Shown here: piece after piece, positions 1 to 8,541 of the stretch
Layout of the letters: the number at the start of each line of letters is the position of its first letter
Numbering within the stretch: position 1 is the stretch's first letter
Source: CAVUMR01 sp963742715
GTDB taxonomy: Bacteria; Actinomycetota; Actinomycetes; Mycobacteriales; Micromonosporaceae
Assembly: GCA_963742715.1 (NCBI GenBank)
Contig: CAVUMR010000002.1
Location: 992,001-1,056,000, forward strand
Reading direction: 5' to 3'
Length of the DNA stretch: 64,000 nt
Notes under the pieces: generated by a model
The model's input: only the letters and a program-made list of their open reading frames with translations
Told to the model about the DNA's origin: nothing
Databases searched by the model: none
Program-made: the position numbers and the translations under genes

Positions 1-9
1 GGCCCGGGC

Positions 10-1500
10 CTAGTCGGTTGCCCAGCCGCTGGCCCGCTGTACGGCCAGCTGCCAGCGCTCGTACCGGCCGTCGTCGCGGGCACCGGGTACCGGCTCGAAC
101 CGGGCGTCCAGCTGCCAGGTGTCCGCCAGCTCCTTGGTCGACGCCCACACCCCGGTCGCCAGGCCGGCCAGGAACGCCGCTCCGAGGCCGGTCGTCTCGG
201 TCACCATCGGACGGCGTACCGGCACCCCCAGCTGGTCGGCCTGCAGTTGGCAGAGCAGGCCGTTCGCGCTCGCGCCGCCGTCCACCGACAGCTCCGGCAG
301 CGACACGCCGGCCTCGGCGGTCATCACGTCCACCACGTCGCGTACCTCGTACGCGATCGCCTCTAGGGTGGCCCGGGCCAGGTGCGCGCGGGTACTGCCC
401 CGGGTGAGGCCGAGGATGGTGCCCCGCGCGGCCGGATCCCAGTGCGGTGCGCCCAGCCCGGTCAGCGCCGGTACGAACACCACCCCGCCGGCGTCCGGCA
501 CGGTCGCGGCCAGCCCCTCGATCTCCGGTGCCGCGCCGATCACGCCCAGCCCGTCGCGCAACCACTGCACCGCGGCGCCGGTGACGAAAATGGCACCTTC
601 CAGCGCGTACACCAGGCCGGCCCCGACGTCCCAGGCGACGGTGGTGAGCAGTCCGGCGTCCGAGCGCACCGGTTCGGTGCCGGTGTTGGTCAGCACGAAC
701 GAGCCGGTGCCGTAGGTGCACTTGGACGCGCCCGCGGCGAAGCAGGCCTGACCGAACAGGGCTGCCTGCTGGTCGCCGGCGATGCCGGCCACGGGCAGCT
801 CCAGGCCGAGGAACTCGTCCGGATCGGTACGCCCGAGCACGCCGGACGACGGGACGACCTCCGGGAGTGCGGTCGTGGGAATCCGGAAGAGCTCCGCGAG
901 CTCCTCGGACCACCGACCGGCGAACGTGTCGTACAGCAGTGTCCGGCTGGCGTTCGACGGGTCGGTCGCCTGCCGGCGCCCGCCGGTCAGCCGCGCCACC
1001 AGGTACGCGTCGACCGTGCCGACCATGGTCCGGCCGGCCTGTACCCCGGCCCAGGTGTCGGGCTCGTGCTCGGCGAGCCAGCGCAGCTTGGTGGCGGAGA
1101 AGTACGGGTCGAGCCGCAGCCCGGTCAGCTCGGTCACCCGCGGTCCGTGACCGGCTTCTTCGAGCTCGGTGCACAGCCGGGCGGTACGACGGTCCTGCCA
1201 CACGATCGCCCGGCGGGGTACCCGCATGGTGCGCCGGTCCCACAGGACCACGGTCTCCCGCTGGTTGGTGATGCCGACCGCGGTGGGTCGATCGGCACCG
1301 GCCCGGGTACCGGCGACCATTGCGGCCGCGCAGGCGGCTCGTACCGCGACCCAGATCTCCTCCGGTTCGTGCTCCACCCAGCCGGGCTTCGGAAAGTGCT
1401 GCGGAAACTCCTGGTACCCGCGGGCCGCGACGGTGCCATCCGGGGTCACCAGGAGTGCGGTCACGCCGGTGGTACCGGCGTCGATGGCCAGTACCGTCAC
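10..1500 (-). CDS. glpK: Glycerol kinase, FGGY family
   Basis: Phosphorylates glycerol to sn-glycerol 3-phosphate in the cytoplasm using ATP. The 496-residue length is normal for GlpK. The N-terminal FGGY phosphate-binding motif DAGTTG is at residues 7-12, the NQRET substrate-site motif at 79-83, WQDRRT at 101-106, and a GDQQAALFGQ stretch near residue 240 carries the family's catalytic Asp. The start is a GTG whose last bases overlap the TGA of the upstream DUF1028 gene (GTGA, 4 nt), so the two are translationally coupled. With the LacI gene just upstream, this looks like the last gene of a minus-strand operon. Alternative FGGY substrates such as xylulose are possible but the NQRET and ASRT motifs favour glycerol. 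Confidence 0.93.
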   Translation of the reverse strand: MTVLAIDAGTTGVTALLVTPDGTVAARGYQEFPQHFPKPGWVEHEPEEIWVAVRAACAAAMVAGTRAGADRPTAVGITNQRETVVLWDRRTMRVPRRAIVWQDRRTARLCTELEEAGHGPRVTELTGLRLDPYFSATKLRWLAEHEPDTWAGVQAGRTMVGTVDAYLVARLTGGRRQATDPSNASRTLLYDTFAGRWSEELAELFRIPTTALPEVVPSSGVLGRTDPDEFLGLELPVAGIAGDQQAALFGQACFAAGASKCTYGTGSFVLTNTGTEPVRSDAGLLTTVAWDVGAGLVYALEGAIFVTGAAVQWLRDGLGVIGAAPEIEGLAATVPDAGGVVFVPALTGLGAPHWDPAARGTILGLTRGSTRAHLARATLEAIAYEVRDVVDVMTAEAGVSLPELSVDGGASANGLLCQLQADQLGVPVRRPMVTETTGLGAAFLAGLATGVWASTKELADTWQLDARFEPVPGARDDGRYERWQLAVQRASGWATD

Positions 1501-2351
1501 CCGCGCGCCCCCGCCGCCTCGCGAAGCTTGTCGAGCACCAGCGGATCGATCCGGCCCGGCACCATCCGCTCCTCGTAGTTCTCCACACCGGCCCAGGTGG
1601 ACAGTGCCTCGTCCAGACCCTCCGGCGTGTCCGGTCCGGTCCGACCGAGCCGGGAGAGCAGGTCCCGTACTTCAGTGGCGACCGGGCCGGACAGCTCCAG
1701 CAGGGTCGCCGGATCCGGCGTACCGAAGTACAGCTCGTGCAGGTCGAGGAGCCGGTTGAGTTCCGGGATCGGTTCCGCGTGGTCGTCCACGCGCAGGTCG
1801 GCGGCCACGTCGGACAAGCCCCCGTAGCCGGCGCCGGCGGCCACTACGTACAGCGCGGCGCTCTGCCGGCCGCGGGAGTCACCGCCGGCCGCGTCACCGG
1901 CGGCGAGCGCGGCCAGCAGCCGCCGGGCGAGGGGCCGGTCGGCCGGGCTGTCCAACCAGGCCCGCTTCATCTCCTCGACCACGTCCGGGCCGGTCAGGAT
2001 GTTGCCCTGGATGGCGTACCCGTCGCCGGCGACACCGCCGGCCCAGTCGTTGCACTCGTTTCCGGTGTACGTGGCGCCCGGCCCGGACGCGGCCACCACG
2101 CCGAGCTGCCGGCTCTCCCGACCGGAGTCGGAGGCGACCAGCCCGGCCACGGTGTCCTCTGCGGACAGTCCGCTGCGCAGCAGCGCCAGGCCCTGCGGCC
2201 GGTACCGGAGGTTGGCGTACGACTGGGTGGCCAGCGCCCCGATGCCGGCCTCGGCCGCCGGCACCGCCGCGCCCACCGACAGGAACTTGCTGGCGACCGC
2301 CACTCCGAGTGCCGTCCCGTCGGCCGAGCGGGCCACGATCGAGAACGTCAT
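1497..2351 (-). CDS. DUF1028 family Ntn-hydrolase-like protein
   Basis: The product begins MTFSIVARSADG and has the conserved LGVAVASKFLSVGAAVPAA and GNECNDWAGGV stretches that typify DUF1028, a family with an N-terminal-nucleophile-like fold and no well-established reaction. Length is 284 residues from the ATG at 2351; a GTG two codons upstream (2357) is also possible, but family members usually start at MTFSIVAR. It begins about 10 nt after the LacI stop and overlaps the glpK start by 4 nt. The C-terminal third contains a region resembling a putative peptidoglycan-binding tail seen in some members, but I cannot assign a substrate. A role linked to glycerol use is only a guess from context. 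Confidence 0.82.
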   Translation of the reverse strand: MTFSIVARSADGTALGVAVASKFLSVGAAVPAAEAGIGALATQSYANLRYRPQGLALLRSGLSAEDTVAGLVASDSGRESRQLGVVAASGPGATYTGNECNDWAGGVAGDGYAIQGNILTGPDVVEEMKRAWLDSPADRPLARRLLAALAAGDAAGGDSRGRQSAALYVVAAGAGYGGLSDVAADLRVDDHAEPIPELNRLLDLHELYFGTPDPATLLELSGPVATEVRDLLSRLGRTGPDTPEGLDEALSTWAGVENYEERMVPGRIDPLVLDKLREAAGARG

Positions 2352-2361
2352 GCGCACGACC

Positions 2362-3423
2362 CTAGGGCATCTGTGGGCCTGGTCCGGGTGCTCCGCATGA
2401 AGCCCGGACCACCAGTTTGGTGGCGACCACCTGCGGCCGCGGTGTGCCGTCGGTCGTACCAGGCCCGGTCGGCGACTCGTCGCCGATGCTGTCCACCAGC
2501 ATCCGTACCGCCGATCGGGACATCAGCTGGCGGTCCTGGGCGATGGTGGTCAGCGCCGGCCGGACCAGGATGGCCGGTTCGATGTCGTCGAACCCGACGA
2601 TCGCGACGTCGCCGGGCACGCTCCGACCGGCGTCCCCGATCGCGTGCATCGCGCCGATGGCCATCTCGTCCCCGGCCACGAACACCGCGGTCGGCGGCTC
2701 GGCCAGCTCGAGCAGCCGGCGCATCCGGTCGTACCCGCTGGCGAGAAAGAAGTCGCCGTGCTCGATGTACTCCGGCCGCTCGGACAGGCCGGCGGCGGCG
2801 AGCGCGGACCGGTACCCGTCGAGCCGTTCGGTGGCCGGCATCAGGTCCAGCGGTCCGGTGATGGTGGCGATCCGGCGGTGGCCGAGGGAGGCGAGGTGGG
2901 CCACCGCGATCGCCGCGCCGGCCCGGTTGTCCGAGGTGACGTACGCGGCGCGCGGTCCCCGCACGGCCAGGTCGACGCCGACGCACGGAACCGCCGAGTC
3001 GACCAGTCTGCCGATCGCCGGGTGGCGCTGGTCGACGCCCATCATGATCACGCCGGCCAGGTGGTGCTGCCGGGCCACCCGCAGGTACGCGTCCGGGTGC
3101 CCGTCGGCCGCGGCGGTGGACAGCAGCATCAGGTGGTACCCGGCGTCACTGAGCGGGCGCTTGAGCCCGGTGAGGAGGTCCTGCAGGAACGGGTGATGCC
3201 GGCCCTGCGCCTCGTACCCGGTGTCCCAGATCAGCCCGACGATGTCGGACTGGCGCCGGACCAGCGCGCGAGCCGGCTGGTTGGGGGAGTAGCCGAGCTC
3301 GCGCGCCAGTTCGACGATGCGTTGCCGGGTGGCCGGGCTGACGTCGGCCCGGTCGTTGAGCGCGCGGGAGACCGTCGCTACGGACACGCCGCTGCGCCGG
3401 GCCAACTCACGGATGTCCACCAT
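2362..3423 (-). CDS. LacI/GalR family transcriptional regulator
   Basis: The product has an N-terminal LacI helix-turn-helix (ELARRSGVSVATVSRALN, residues about 5-22) with the hinge-helix segment after GYSPNQPARAL, followed by a periplasmic-binding-protein-like sugar sensor domain to the end (353 residues). The ATG at 3423 gives the usual MVDIRELA start; an upstream in-frame start at 3450 would add nine residues without family support. It sits between the secreted glucanase gene (upstream, same strand) and DUF1028-glpK (4-10 nt downstream). A perfect LacI-type palindrome lies upstream of the glucanase at 4931-4946. I infer that it represses the glucanase and possibly its own operon in response to a glucan-derived sugar; the effector is unknown. 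Confidence 0.9.
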   Translation of the reverse strand: MVDIRELARRSGVSVATVSRALNDRADVSPATRQRIVELARELGYSPNQPARALVRRQSDIVGLIWDTGYEAQGRHHPFLQDLLTGLKRPLSDAGYHLMLLSTAAADGHPDAYLRVARQHHLAGVIMMGVDQRHPAIGRLVDSAVPCVGVDLAVRGPRAAYVTSDNRAGAAIAVAHLASLGHRRIATITGPLDLMPATERLDGYRSALAAAGLSERPEYIEHGDFFLASGYDRMRRLLELAEPPTAVFVAGDEMAIGAMHAIGDAGRSVPGDVAIVGFDDIEPAILVRPALTTIAQDRQLMSRSAVRMLVDSIGDESPTGPGTTDGTPRPQVVATKLVVRASCGAPGPGPQMP

Positions 3424-3513
3424 GTCGTCAGCCTGCCAGCCGGACGCCACCTCCGGCCGGCCCCGGAGCGACGCCTCCGGCCGGCCGGCCGGGGCACGTC
3501 GGAGGGCGCACCC

Positions 3514-4860
3514 TCAGTGGCCGAACGTGAACCAGTTGACGTTGACGAAATCGGCCGGCTGGCCGCTGCTGAACGTGACATACACGTCGTGCACGCCGGT
3601 CACCGGTGAGATGTTCGCCGGTACCGTCCGCCAGGACTGCCAGCCGCCGGTGTTGCCGAGCGCGAAGCTGCCGATCGGCGGGTTGGACCGGCTGTCCAGT
3701 CGTACCTCGACCAGCCCGCTGACGCCGCCGCTCGCGCCGGAGGCGACCCGGGCGGAGAACTGGTGGGCGGCCGAGGAACCGAAGTCGATGCCGTCGTACC
3801 GGGTCCAGTCGCCGTTGGCGAGCGAGCCGATGTCCTGGCCGCCGCCGCTGTCCGAGCAGGTTTCGGTGGAGGTACCGCCGGACTGGCTGAAGCTCTCCGC
3901 CTGGAGCGTGTCGTACGCGCTGGAGCCACCGGGCGGGTTGCCGCCGCCGCTGGTCGAGTACACCGCGACGTAGTCGACCGACATGCCGGCGCCGGAGGTG
4001 GTGCTACCGGTCGGGTTGCCCGGCCAGCCGCCACCGATCGCCACGTTCAGGATGACGAAGAAGCCGTGCGCGGTGGCGTTTGTCCAGGTCGTACTGTCGA
4101 CCTGGTTGGCGCTCACGGTGTGGAACAGGTTGCCGTCGAGGTACCAGCGCAGCTGCTCCGGGCTGCTGCCGCGGTCCCACTCCAGGGTGTACGTGTGGTA
4201 CTGGCCCCAGATGGCGGCCGGAATGTTGCCGCCGATGCCGCTGGTCTCGTTGCACGGACCGCCGGGACTGACCCCGCAGTGGAAGGTGCCGTACTCGGTG
4301 TTGCCGCCGTTCACCGACTCCAGTACGTCGATCTCGCCGACCTGTGGCCAGTTGGTGTAGTTGCCCCGGAACGGGGCGCCGAGCATCCAGAACGCGGGCC
4401 AGTAGCCCTGGGCGCCGGCACCGCTCACCGCCGGCAGCGACACGGACGCCTGTACCCGCAGCTTGCCGCCGGCCGGGGGCTGGAAGTCGGTGCGCTGGGT
4501 CTCGATCCGGCCGGAGGTCCAGTTGCCCGCGCCGTCCCGGATCGGCTTGATGACGAGGTGGCCGGCGCCGTCCTGGTACACGTTGTCGGTGCTGTTGGTC
4601 ATCTCCTCGATTTCGCCGGTGCCCCAGTTGCCGGCGCCGCCGGGGTAGCTGTGGCCGAGGTCGTACAGCCAGTTCGCGGACGACACCGGGCTGCCCGGGG
4701 CGCCGGTGAAGTCGTCGTTCCATACCATGGTCCAGCCGCTGTCCGGCGGGGGTGTGCTGGCCGAGGCCGGCATCAGGGTCGCGGCGATGGCGAGGACCGG
4801 TACGGCCGCTGCCGCGGCGGCGAGCAGCATCCGGCGGGGGCGGGTCGATCGGGTGGACAT
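3514..4860 (-). CDS. Secreted GH16 beta-glucanase with C-terminal CBM6
   Basis: This is a 448-residue secreted protein. An Arg-rich N-terminus followed by an Ala-rich hydrophobic core and cleavage near ASAS-T (residue about 35) form a signal peptide. The glycoside hydrolase family 16 domain covers about 40-300; the catalytic motif EIDVLE is at 176-181 with E176 as predicted nucleophile and E181 as acid/base. A CBM6-type carbohydrate-binding module occupies about 315-448 (starts LQAESFSQSGG, ends VNVNWFTFG). The closest activity is endo-beta-1,3-glucanase (laminarinase), acting outside the cell on fungal, algal or plant glucan. A GGGAGG ribosome-binding site precedes the ATG. A LacI operator lies 70 nt upstream, and the LacI gene is immediately downstream. 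Confidence 0.92.
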   Translation of the reverse strand: MSTRSTRPRRMLLAAAAAAVPVLAIAATLMPASASTPPPDSGWTMVWNDDFTGAPGSPVSSANWLYDLGHSYPGGAGNWGTGEIEEMTNSTDNVYQDGAGHLVIKPIRDGAGNWTSGRIETQRTDFQPPAGGKLRVQASVSLPAVSGAGAQGYWPAFWMLGAPFRGNYTNWPQVGEIDVLESVNGGNTEYGTFHCGVSPGGPCNETSGIGGNIPAAIWGQYHTYTLEWDRGSSPEQLRWYLDGNLFHTVSANQVDSTTWTNATAHGFFVILNVAIGGGWPGNPTGSTTSGAGMSVDYVAVYSTSGGGNPPGGSSAYDTLQAESFSQSGGTSTETCSDSGGGQDIGSLANGDWTRYDGIDFGSSAAHQFSARVASGASGGVSGLVEVRLDSRSNPPIGSFALGNTGGWQSWRTVPANISPVTGVHDVYVTFSSGQPADFVNVNWFTFGH

Positions 4861-4930
4861 GTCGGGGTACCTCCCTGCGCTCGGTTCAACAGGCGGGTGA
4901 CCGGTCGGTGGCAGCGGTCCTGGCCATGGA

Positions 4931-4946
4931 CCGTAAACGTTTACGG
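4931..4946. promoter_or_regulatory. LacI/GalR-type operator palindrome
   Basis: CCGTAAACGTTTACGG is a perfect 16-bp palindrome with the AAACGTTT centre typical of LacI/GalR operators, and it stands out as AT-rich in this GC-rich DNA. It lies about 70 bp upstream of the GH16 start, in the 270-bp divergent gap shared with the exoribonuclease gene. On the minus strand a TTGACA (5020-5015) followed 17 nt later by CACACT could be the promoter; the operator would then lie just downstream of the start site, as a roadblock. The adjacent LacI protein is the obvious ligand (inference). Confidence 0.8.
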
Positions 4947-5130
4947 AACCCGGTCGGTCGAGGTAGAGGTCCGATTAGGGGATTGACGCGCAGTGTGGGC
5001 CGATCGTGGTTTCGTGTCAAGGTTGTGCCGGTATGGCGGCTCTGACCAGCGGGTGCGTACGGCACGTAGGATGCTGCCGGAGCGGCCGCGGCGAGCGGGG
5101 CCGGCGGGCGTGCGGGCAGGAACGGCGGCG

Positions 5131-5634
5131 ATGGTCTACCGGTACCACTACGACTGCGAGTTCATCGAGGACGGCCGGACCATCGAGCTGGTGTCGATCG
5201 GTGTGGTGGACGAGCACGGCCGCGAGTTCTACGCGATCTCCACCGAGTTCGATCCGGACCGCGCCATCCCGTGGGTGCGCCAGAACGTGCTGGACAAGCT
5301 GCCCAGCCCGGGCGACAGCGCCTGGCGCAGCCGGGAGCGGCTGCGGGAGGACCTGTACGCGTTCCTGATGGAGCCACTGCGTTCCGGCCAGGACGAGTCG
5401 ATCGAGCTGTGGGCCTGGCTCGCCGCGTACGACCACGTCGTGTTGTGCCAGTTGTGGGGGGCGATGCCGGCGCTGCCCCGGGCGATCCCGCGGTACACCA
5501 AGGAGCTCCGGCAGCGCTGGGAGGACCTGGGTTCCCCACCGTTGCCGCGACCGCCGGCGGATCGGCACAACGCACTCGCCGACGCCCGGTACAACCTGGC
5601 CCGCTGGTACGCGATGGAGAAGTCCCGCTCCTGA
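5131..5634 (+). CDS. Rv2179c-like DEDDh 3'-5' exoribonuclease
   Basis: A 167-residue protein beginning MVYRYHYDCEFIEDG, closely matching the Rv2179c family of small DnaQ-fold exoribonucleases. The first acidic pair (D and E of YDCEFIEDG), the central AYDHVVLCQLWG aspartate and the C-terminal HNALADA histidine/aspartate fit a DEDDh active site. These enzymes digest 3' RNA overhangs with divalent metal and act in the cytoplasm. The ATG at 5131 is chosen because the family begins within one or two residues of this point; longer in-frame starts read through non-conserved sequence. Its place near the class II DAHP synthase reproduces the mycobacterial Rv2179c-Rv2178c order. Confidence 0.88.
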   Translation: MVYRYHYDCEFIEDGRTIELVSIGVVDEHGREFYAISTEFDPDRAIPWVRQNVLDKLPSPGDSAWRSRERLREDLYAFLMEPLRSGQDESIELWAWLAAYDHVVLCQLWGAMPALPRAIPRYTKELRQRWEDLGSPPLPRPPADRHNALADARYNLARWYAMEKSRS

Positions 5635-5879
5635 CCCAGCTCTCGTCTGCGCCTCGTCGGGCTCGCCGGGCCGCCGGCGGAACCAGCGGCCGAGGTTCCC
5701 CGCTGTCCAGGGTGGACCCGCCCGGGTTGTCGGTCCGGGGCTGCGGGTACCGGATAAAGTGCGCGGGAGCGGCCGCCCGGCCGGCAACGACGCCGACATC
5801 CGACCGCCTGAGCGGCCCATACTGCTGGCGCGAGGCCAACCCCGCGCGCGGCACCGCGATGCCAGAAGGGACGGGCCAT

Positions 5880-6905
5880 ATGCGAATCGGCGTGCTTACC
5901 GGCGGCGGAGACTGCCCGGGTCTCAACGCGGTCATCCGGGCGGTGGTACGCAAAGGCGTGACCACCTACGGTCACGACCTGATCGGCTTCCGGGACGGCT
6001 GGCGCGGCCCGCTGGACGGCGAGACGCTCCCGCTCGGCGTCGCCGAGGTACGCGGCATCCTCCCGCGCGGCGGCACGATTCTCGGCTCGTCCCGCACCAA
6101 CCCGTTCAAGATCGACGGCGGGGTGGAGCGGATCAAGGAGAACCTCGGCAAGCTCGGGGTGGACGCGCTCATCGCGATCGGGGGCGAGGACACCCTCGGC
6201 GTCGCGGCCCGGCTGCACGCCGATGGGGTGGCGGTGACCGGGGTGCCGAAGACGATCGACAACGATCTGGGCGCGACCGACTACACGTTCGGCTTCGACA
6301 CCGCGGTCAACATCGCGATGGAGGCCATCGACCGGCTGCACACCACGGCGGAGAGCCACCACCGCACGGTCGTGGTCGAGGTGATGGGCCGGCACGCCGG
6401 CTGGATCGCGCTGCACTCCGGCCTCGCCGGCGGCGCCAACGTCATCCTCATCCCGGAGCGCAAGTTCGACCTGGGGAAGGTCTGCGCGTACATCGAGAAG
6501 CGGTTCCAGACCCGGTACTCGCCGATCGTGGTGGTCGCCGAGGGCGCCGAGCCGGCCGCGGGCGGGATCGTCACCCGCAACGACCAGCTCGACTCGTTCG
6601 GCCACGTCCGGCTCGGCGGCATCGGGCAGTGGCTGGCCGACCAGATCGAGCACCACACCGGCAAGGAGTCCCGGGCCGTCGTGCTCGGCCACATCCAGCG
6701 CGGGGGTACGCCGACCGCGTTCGACCGGGTGCTGGCCACCCGCTTCGGCCTGCACGCGATCGACGCGGTGCACGACAAGGACTGGGGCAAGATGGTCGCC
6801 CTGCGCGGTACCGACATCGTGCGGGTACCACTGGCGGAAGCCACCCGCGAGCTCAAGACCGTGCCGGACGACCGGTACGCCGAATCCGAGGTGTTCTTCG
6901 GCTGA
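5880..6905 (+). CDS. pfkA: 6-Phosphofructokinase, group III, PPi-type residues
   Basis: A 341-residue phosphofructokinase starting MRIGVLTGGGDCPGLN. The motif GGED places Asp at residue 104 and PKTIDND places Lys at residue 124; in this family Gly104/Gly124 mark ATP users, and Asp104/Lys124 mark pyrophosphate-dependent enzymes such as that of Amycolatopsis methanolica. Catalytic Asp127 is in TIDND, and the MGRHAGW and GHIQRGG sugar-binding motifs are present. It converts fructose 6-phosphate to the 1,6-bisphosphate, reversibly if PPi-linked. An AGAAGGGA sequence lies about 10 nt before the ATG. The PPi assignment rests on two residues and is inference until assayed. Confidence 0.92.
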   Translation: MRIGVLTGGGDCPGLNAVIRAVVRKGVTTYGHDLIGFRDGWRGPLDGETLPLGVAEVRGILPRGGTILGSSRTNPFKIDGGVERIKENLGKLGVDALIAIGGEDTLGVAARLHADGVAVTGVPKTIDNDLGATDYTFGFDTAVNIAMEAIDRLHTTAESHHRTVVVEVMGRHAGWIALHSGLAGGANVILIPERKFDLGKVCAYIEKRFQTRYSPIVVVAEGAEPAAGGIVTRNDQLDSFGHVRLGGIGQWLADQIEHHTGKESRAVVLGHIQRGGTPTAFDRVLATRFGLHAIDAVHDKDWGKMVALRGTDIVRVPLAEATRELKTVPDDRYAESEVFFG

Positions 6906-7007
6906 CGCGGCGCCGGCCGGTCCGCGGCGGCGACTGATGCGGCGCGCGGCCGGCTCGCGCGGCGCGAGGGGGTTGAGCGGCGTGGGCGAGCGCGGCGAGG
7001 TGGCGGC

Positions 7008-7823
7008 ATGAGCAGCCGGCACACGGTGGCCGTGATCGGCGCCGGCAAGATGGGCGAGACGCTGCTGTCCGGCCTGCTGCGGGCCGGTTGGCCGGTGGAC
7101 GGGTTGATCGCCACCGCCCGCCGGCCCGAGCGGGTGGCCGAGCTGGCCGAGCGCTACGGCGTGCGCGTCCTGGACAACGTCGAGGCGGCCCGGCTGGCGG
7201 ACGTGGTGACCATCGCGGTCAAGCCGCAGGACGCGCCCGCGCTGCTCGCCGAGCTGGGGCCGCGGATCGAGCCGGGCCGGCTGGTGCTGTCGATCTGCGC
7301 CGGCCTGCCGACGTCGTTCTTCGAAAAGCACCTGCCCGATGGCGTACCGGTGGTCCGGGTCATGCCGAACACGCCGGCCCTGGTGGACGAGGCGATGACC
7401 GCGATCTCGGCCGGCCGGTACGCCACCGCAGAGCACTTGAGCCTGGCCGAGGAACTGTTCTCGCCGCTCGGTCGTACCATCCGGCTGCCCGAGTCCCAGC
7501 AGGACGCGGTGACCGCGCTGTCCGGCTCGGGTCCGGCGTACTTCTACTACCTGGTCGAGGCGATGACCGACGCCGGGATCCTGCTCGGGCTGCCGCGGCA
7601 GGTCGCGCACGACCTGATCGTGCAGACCGCGCTGGGAGCCGCGATCATGCTGCGCGAGTCCGGCGAACATCCGGTGAAGCTGCGCGAGGCGGTGACCTCT
7701 CCGGCCGGTACCACCATCAACGCCATCCGAGAACTGGAGAACCACGGCGTACGGGCCGCGCTGCTCGACGCGCTGGCGGCCGCGCGGGACCGGGCCCAGG
7801 AGATCGCCGCCGAGTACACCTGA
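7008..7823 (+). CDS. proC: Pyrroline-5-carboxylate reductase
   Basis: Catalyses the last step of proline biosynthesis, reducing 1-pyrroline-5-carboxylate with NAD(P)H in the cytoplasm. The 271-residue protein has a Rossmann GAGKMG motif at residues 11-16, the VMPNTP motif, and the family signature region SGSGPAYFYYLVEAM followed by LREAVTSPAGTT. Length is normal. It is 100 bp downstream of the phosphofructokinase gene on the same strand; the intervening DNA is simple GC-rich sequence ending in GGCGAGGTGGCGGC before the ATG, giving a moderate ribosome-binding site. No other proline genes are nearby. Confidence 0.95.
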   Translation: MSSRHTVAVIGAGKMGETLLSGLLRAGWPVDGLIATARRPERVAELAERYGVRVLDNVEAARLADVVTIAVKPQDAPALLAELGPRIEPGRLVLSICAGLPTSFFEKHLPDGVPVVRVMPNTPALVDEAMTAISAGRYATAEHLSLAEELFSPLGRTIRLPESQQDAVTALSGSGPAYFYYLVEAMTDAGILLGLPRQVAHDLIVQTALGAAIMLRESGEHPVKLREAVTSPAGTTINAIRELENHGVRAALLDALAAARDRAQEIAAEYT

Positions 7824-8070
7824 CGATTCCCGCCGTCGCGGATTGTACGAGTCGAGTGTCTTGTCCAAGTCTGTTTCAATGTGCGGGACCACGCGACGGC
7901 TCTGCGCGATGGGGTCGATGGTCGGGTCACCCTGTACCGGAATGGCATACATCCGCCGTGAGCCGTCAGGAGGACACCCTGCGAGCCGAGCCCCCCGTGC
8001 TGGCGAACCGGCCGCGGCCAAGCGCGTCGCCGAGGTGGCCGAACTGCCCGCGAACCGCGAGAGTTGACCC
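7824..8070 (+). other. Intergenic region downstream of proC
   Basis: About 250 bp without a convincing gene. It is less GC-rich than its surroundings near 7845-7890. A good Shine-Dalgarno AGGAGGA at 7968-7974 has no ATG or GTG at the proper distance (only CTG at 7979), so it may be the remnant of a small upstream reading frame. A 41-codon frame from ATG 7942 ends at 8067, just before the next GTG start, but it has no ribosome-binding site and biased composition. Confidence 0.4.
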
Positions 8071-8541
8071 GTGACCACCCCGCTGGAGCCGTACCAGCAC
8101 CCGAGCACCGGGTTCACGGTGCCGCTGCCGGGCGACTGGGAACGGACCGAGGACTACCAGGGCATCGCCCTGATCGCGATCGAGCCGGAGCGGGGCCCGT
8201 GGTTCCGGGCGAACGCGGTGGTCACCGTCGAGCCGGTACCCCCGGAGCGGGACCTGGACCGTTGGCAGGGACATGCCGGCGACGTTCTCGCCCGTACGCT
8301 CACCGGGTTCATGCTGATCGACCTGGAGCACGTTGACCTGGCCGGGCGATCCGCGATCCGGCGGCTCGCGCACCACGAGACCGAGGCGGGCGCCGTGACG
8401 ATGGAGCAATGGGCACTGGTCGAGCAGGCCACCGGTTACACGCTCACCACCTCGGTCGGCACCCTGGAGTACGCCGATCGCGCCGACCTGTTCGCCGCGA
8501 TGGCCCGGGAGTTCCGGCCCGACCCGGGGTTCGCGGCCTGA
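8071..8541 (+). CDS. Hypothetical protein, DUF1795/LpqN-like fold
   Basis: A 156-residue soluble protein starting at GTG 8071. The pattern of an N-terminal YQHPSTGFTVPLPGDWERTE, followed by alternating beta-strand segments, resembles DUF1795/LpqN-LpqT type domains, which take up a Mog1/PsbP-like fold; no catalytic residues are visible and there is no signal peptide. Its stop codon shares one base with the start of the next gene (TGATG), so the two are co-translated. I do not recognise a defined function. In actinobacteria such proteins often sit near type VII secretion or WXG100 genes, but none are present here. Confidence 0.6.
   Translation: MTTPLEPYQHPSTGFTVPLPGDWERTEDYQGIALIAIEPERGPWFRANAVVTVEPVPPERDLDRWQGHAGDVLARTLTGFMLIDLEHVDLAGRSAIRRLAHHETEAGAVTMEQWALVEQATGYTLTTSVGTLEYADRADLFAAMAREFRPDPGFAA

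Noticed and set aside
7942..8067. 41-codon small gene between proC and the DUF1795-like gene
   Set aside because: No ribosome-binding site, no conserved features I recognise, and simple biased composition; left as intergenic.
5229..8117. 962-codon minus-strand frame opposite the exoribonuclease, pfkA and proC
   Set aside because: Antisense to three clear genes with normal codon bias on the plus strand; composition (Arg, Gly, His rich) is typical of shadow frames.
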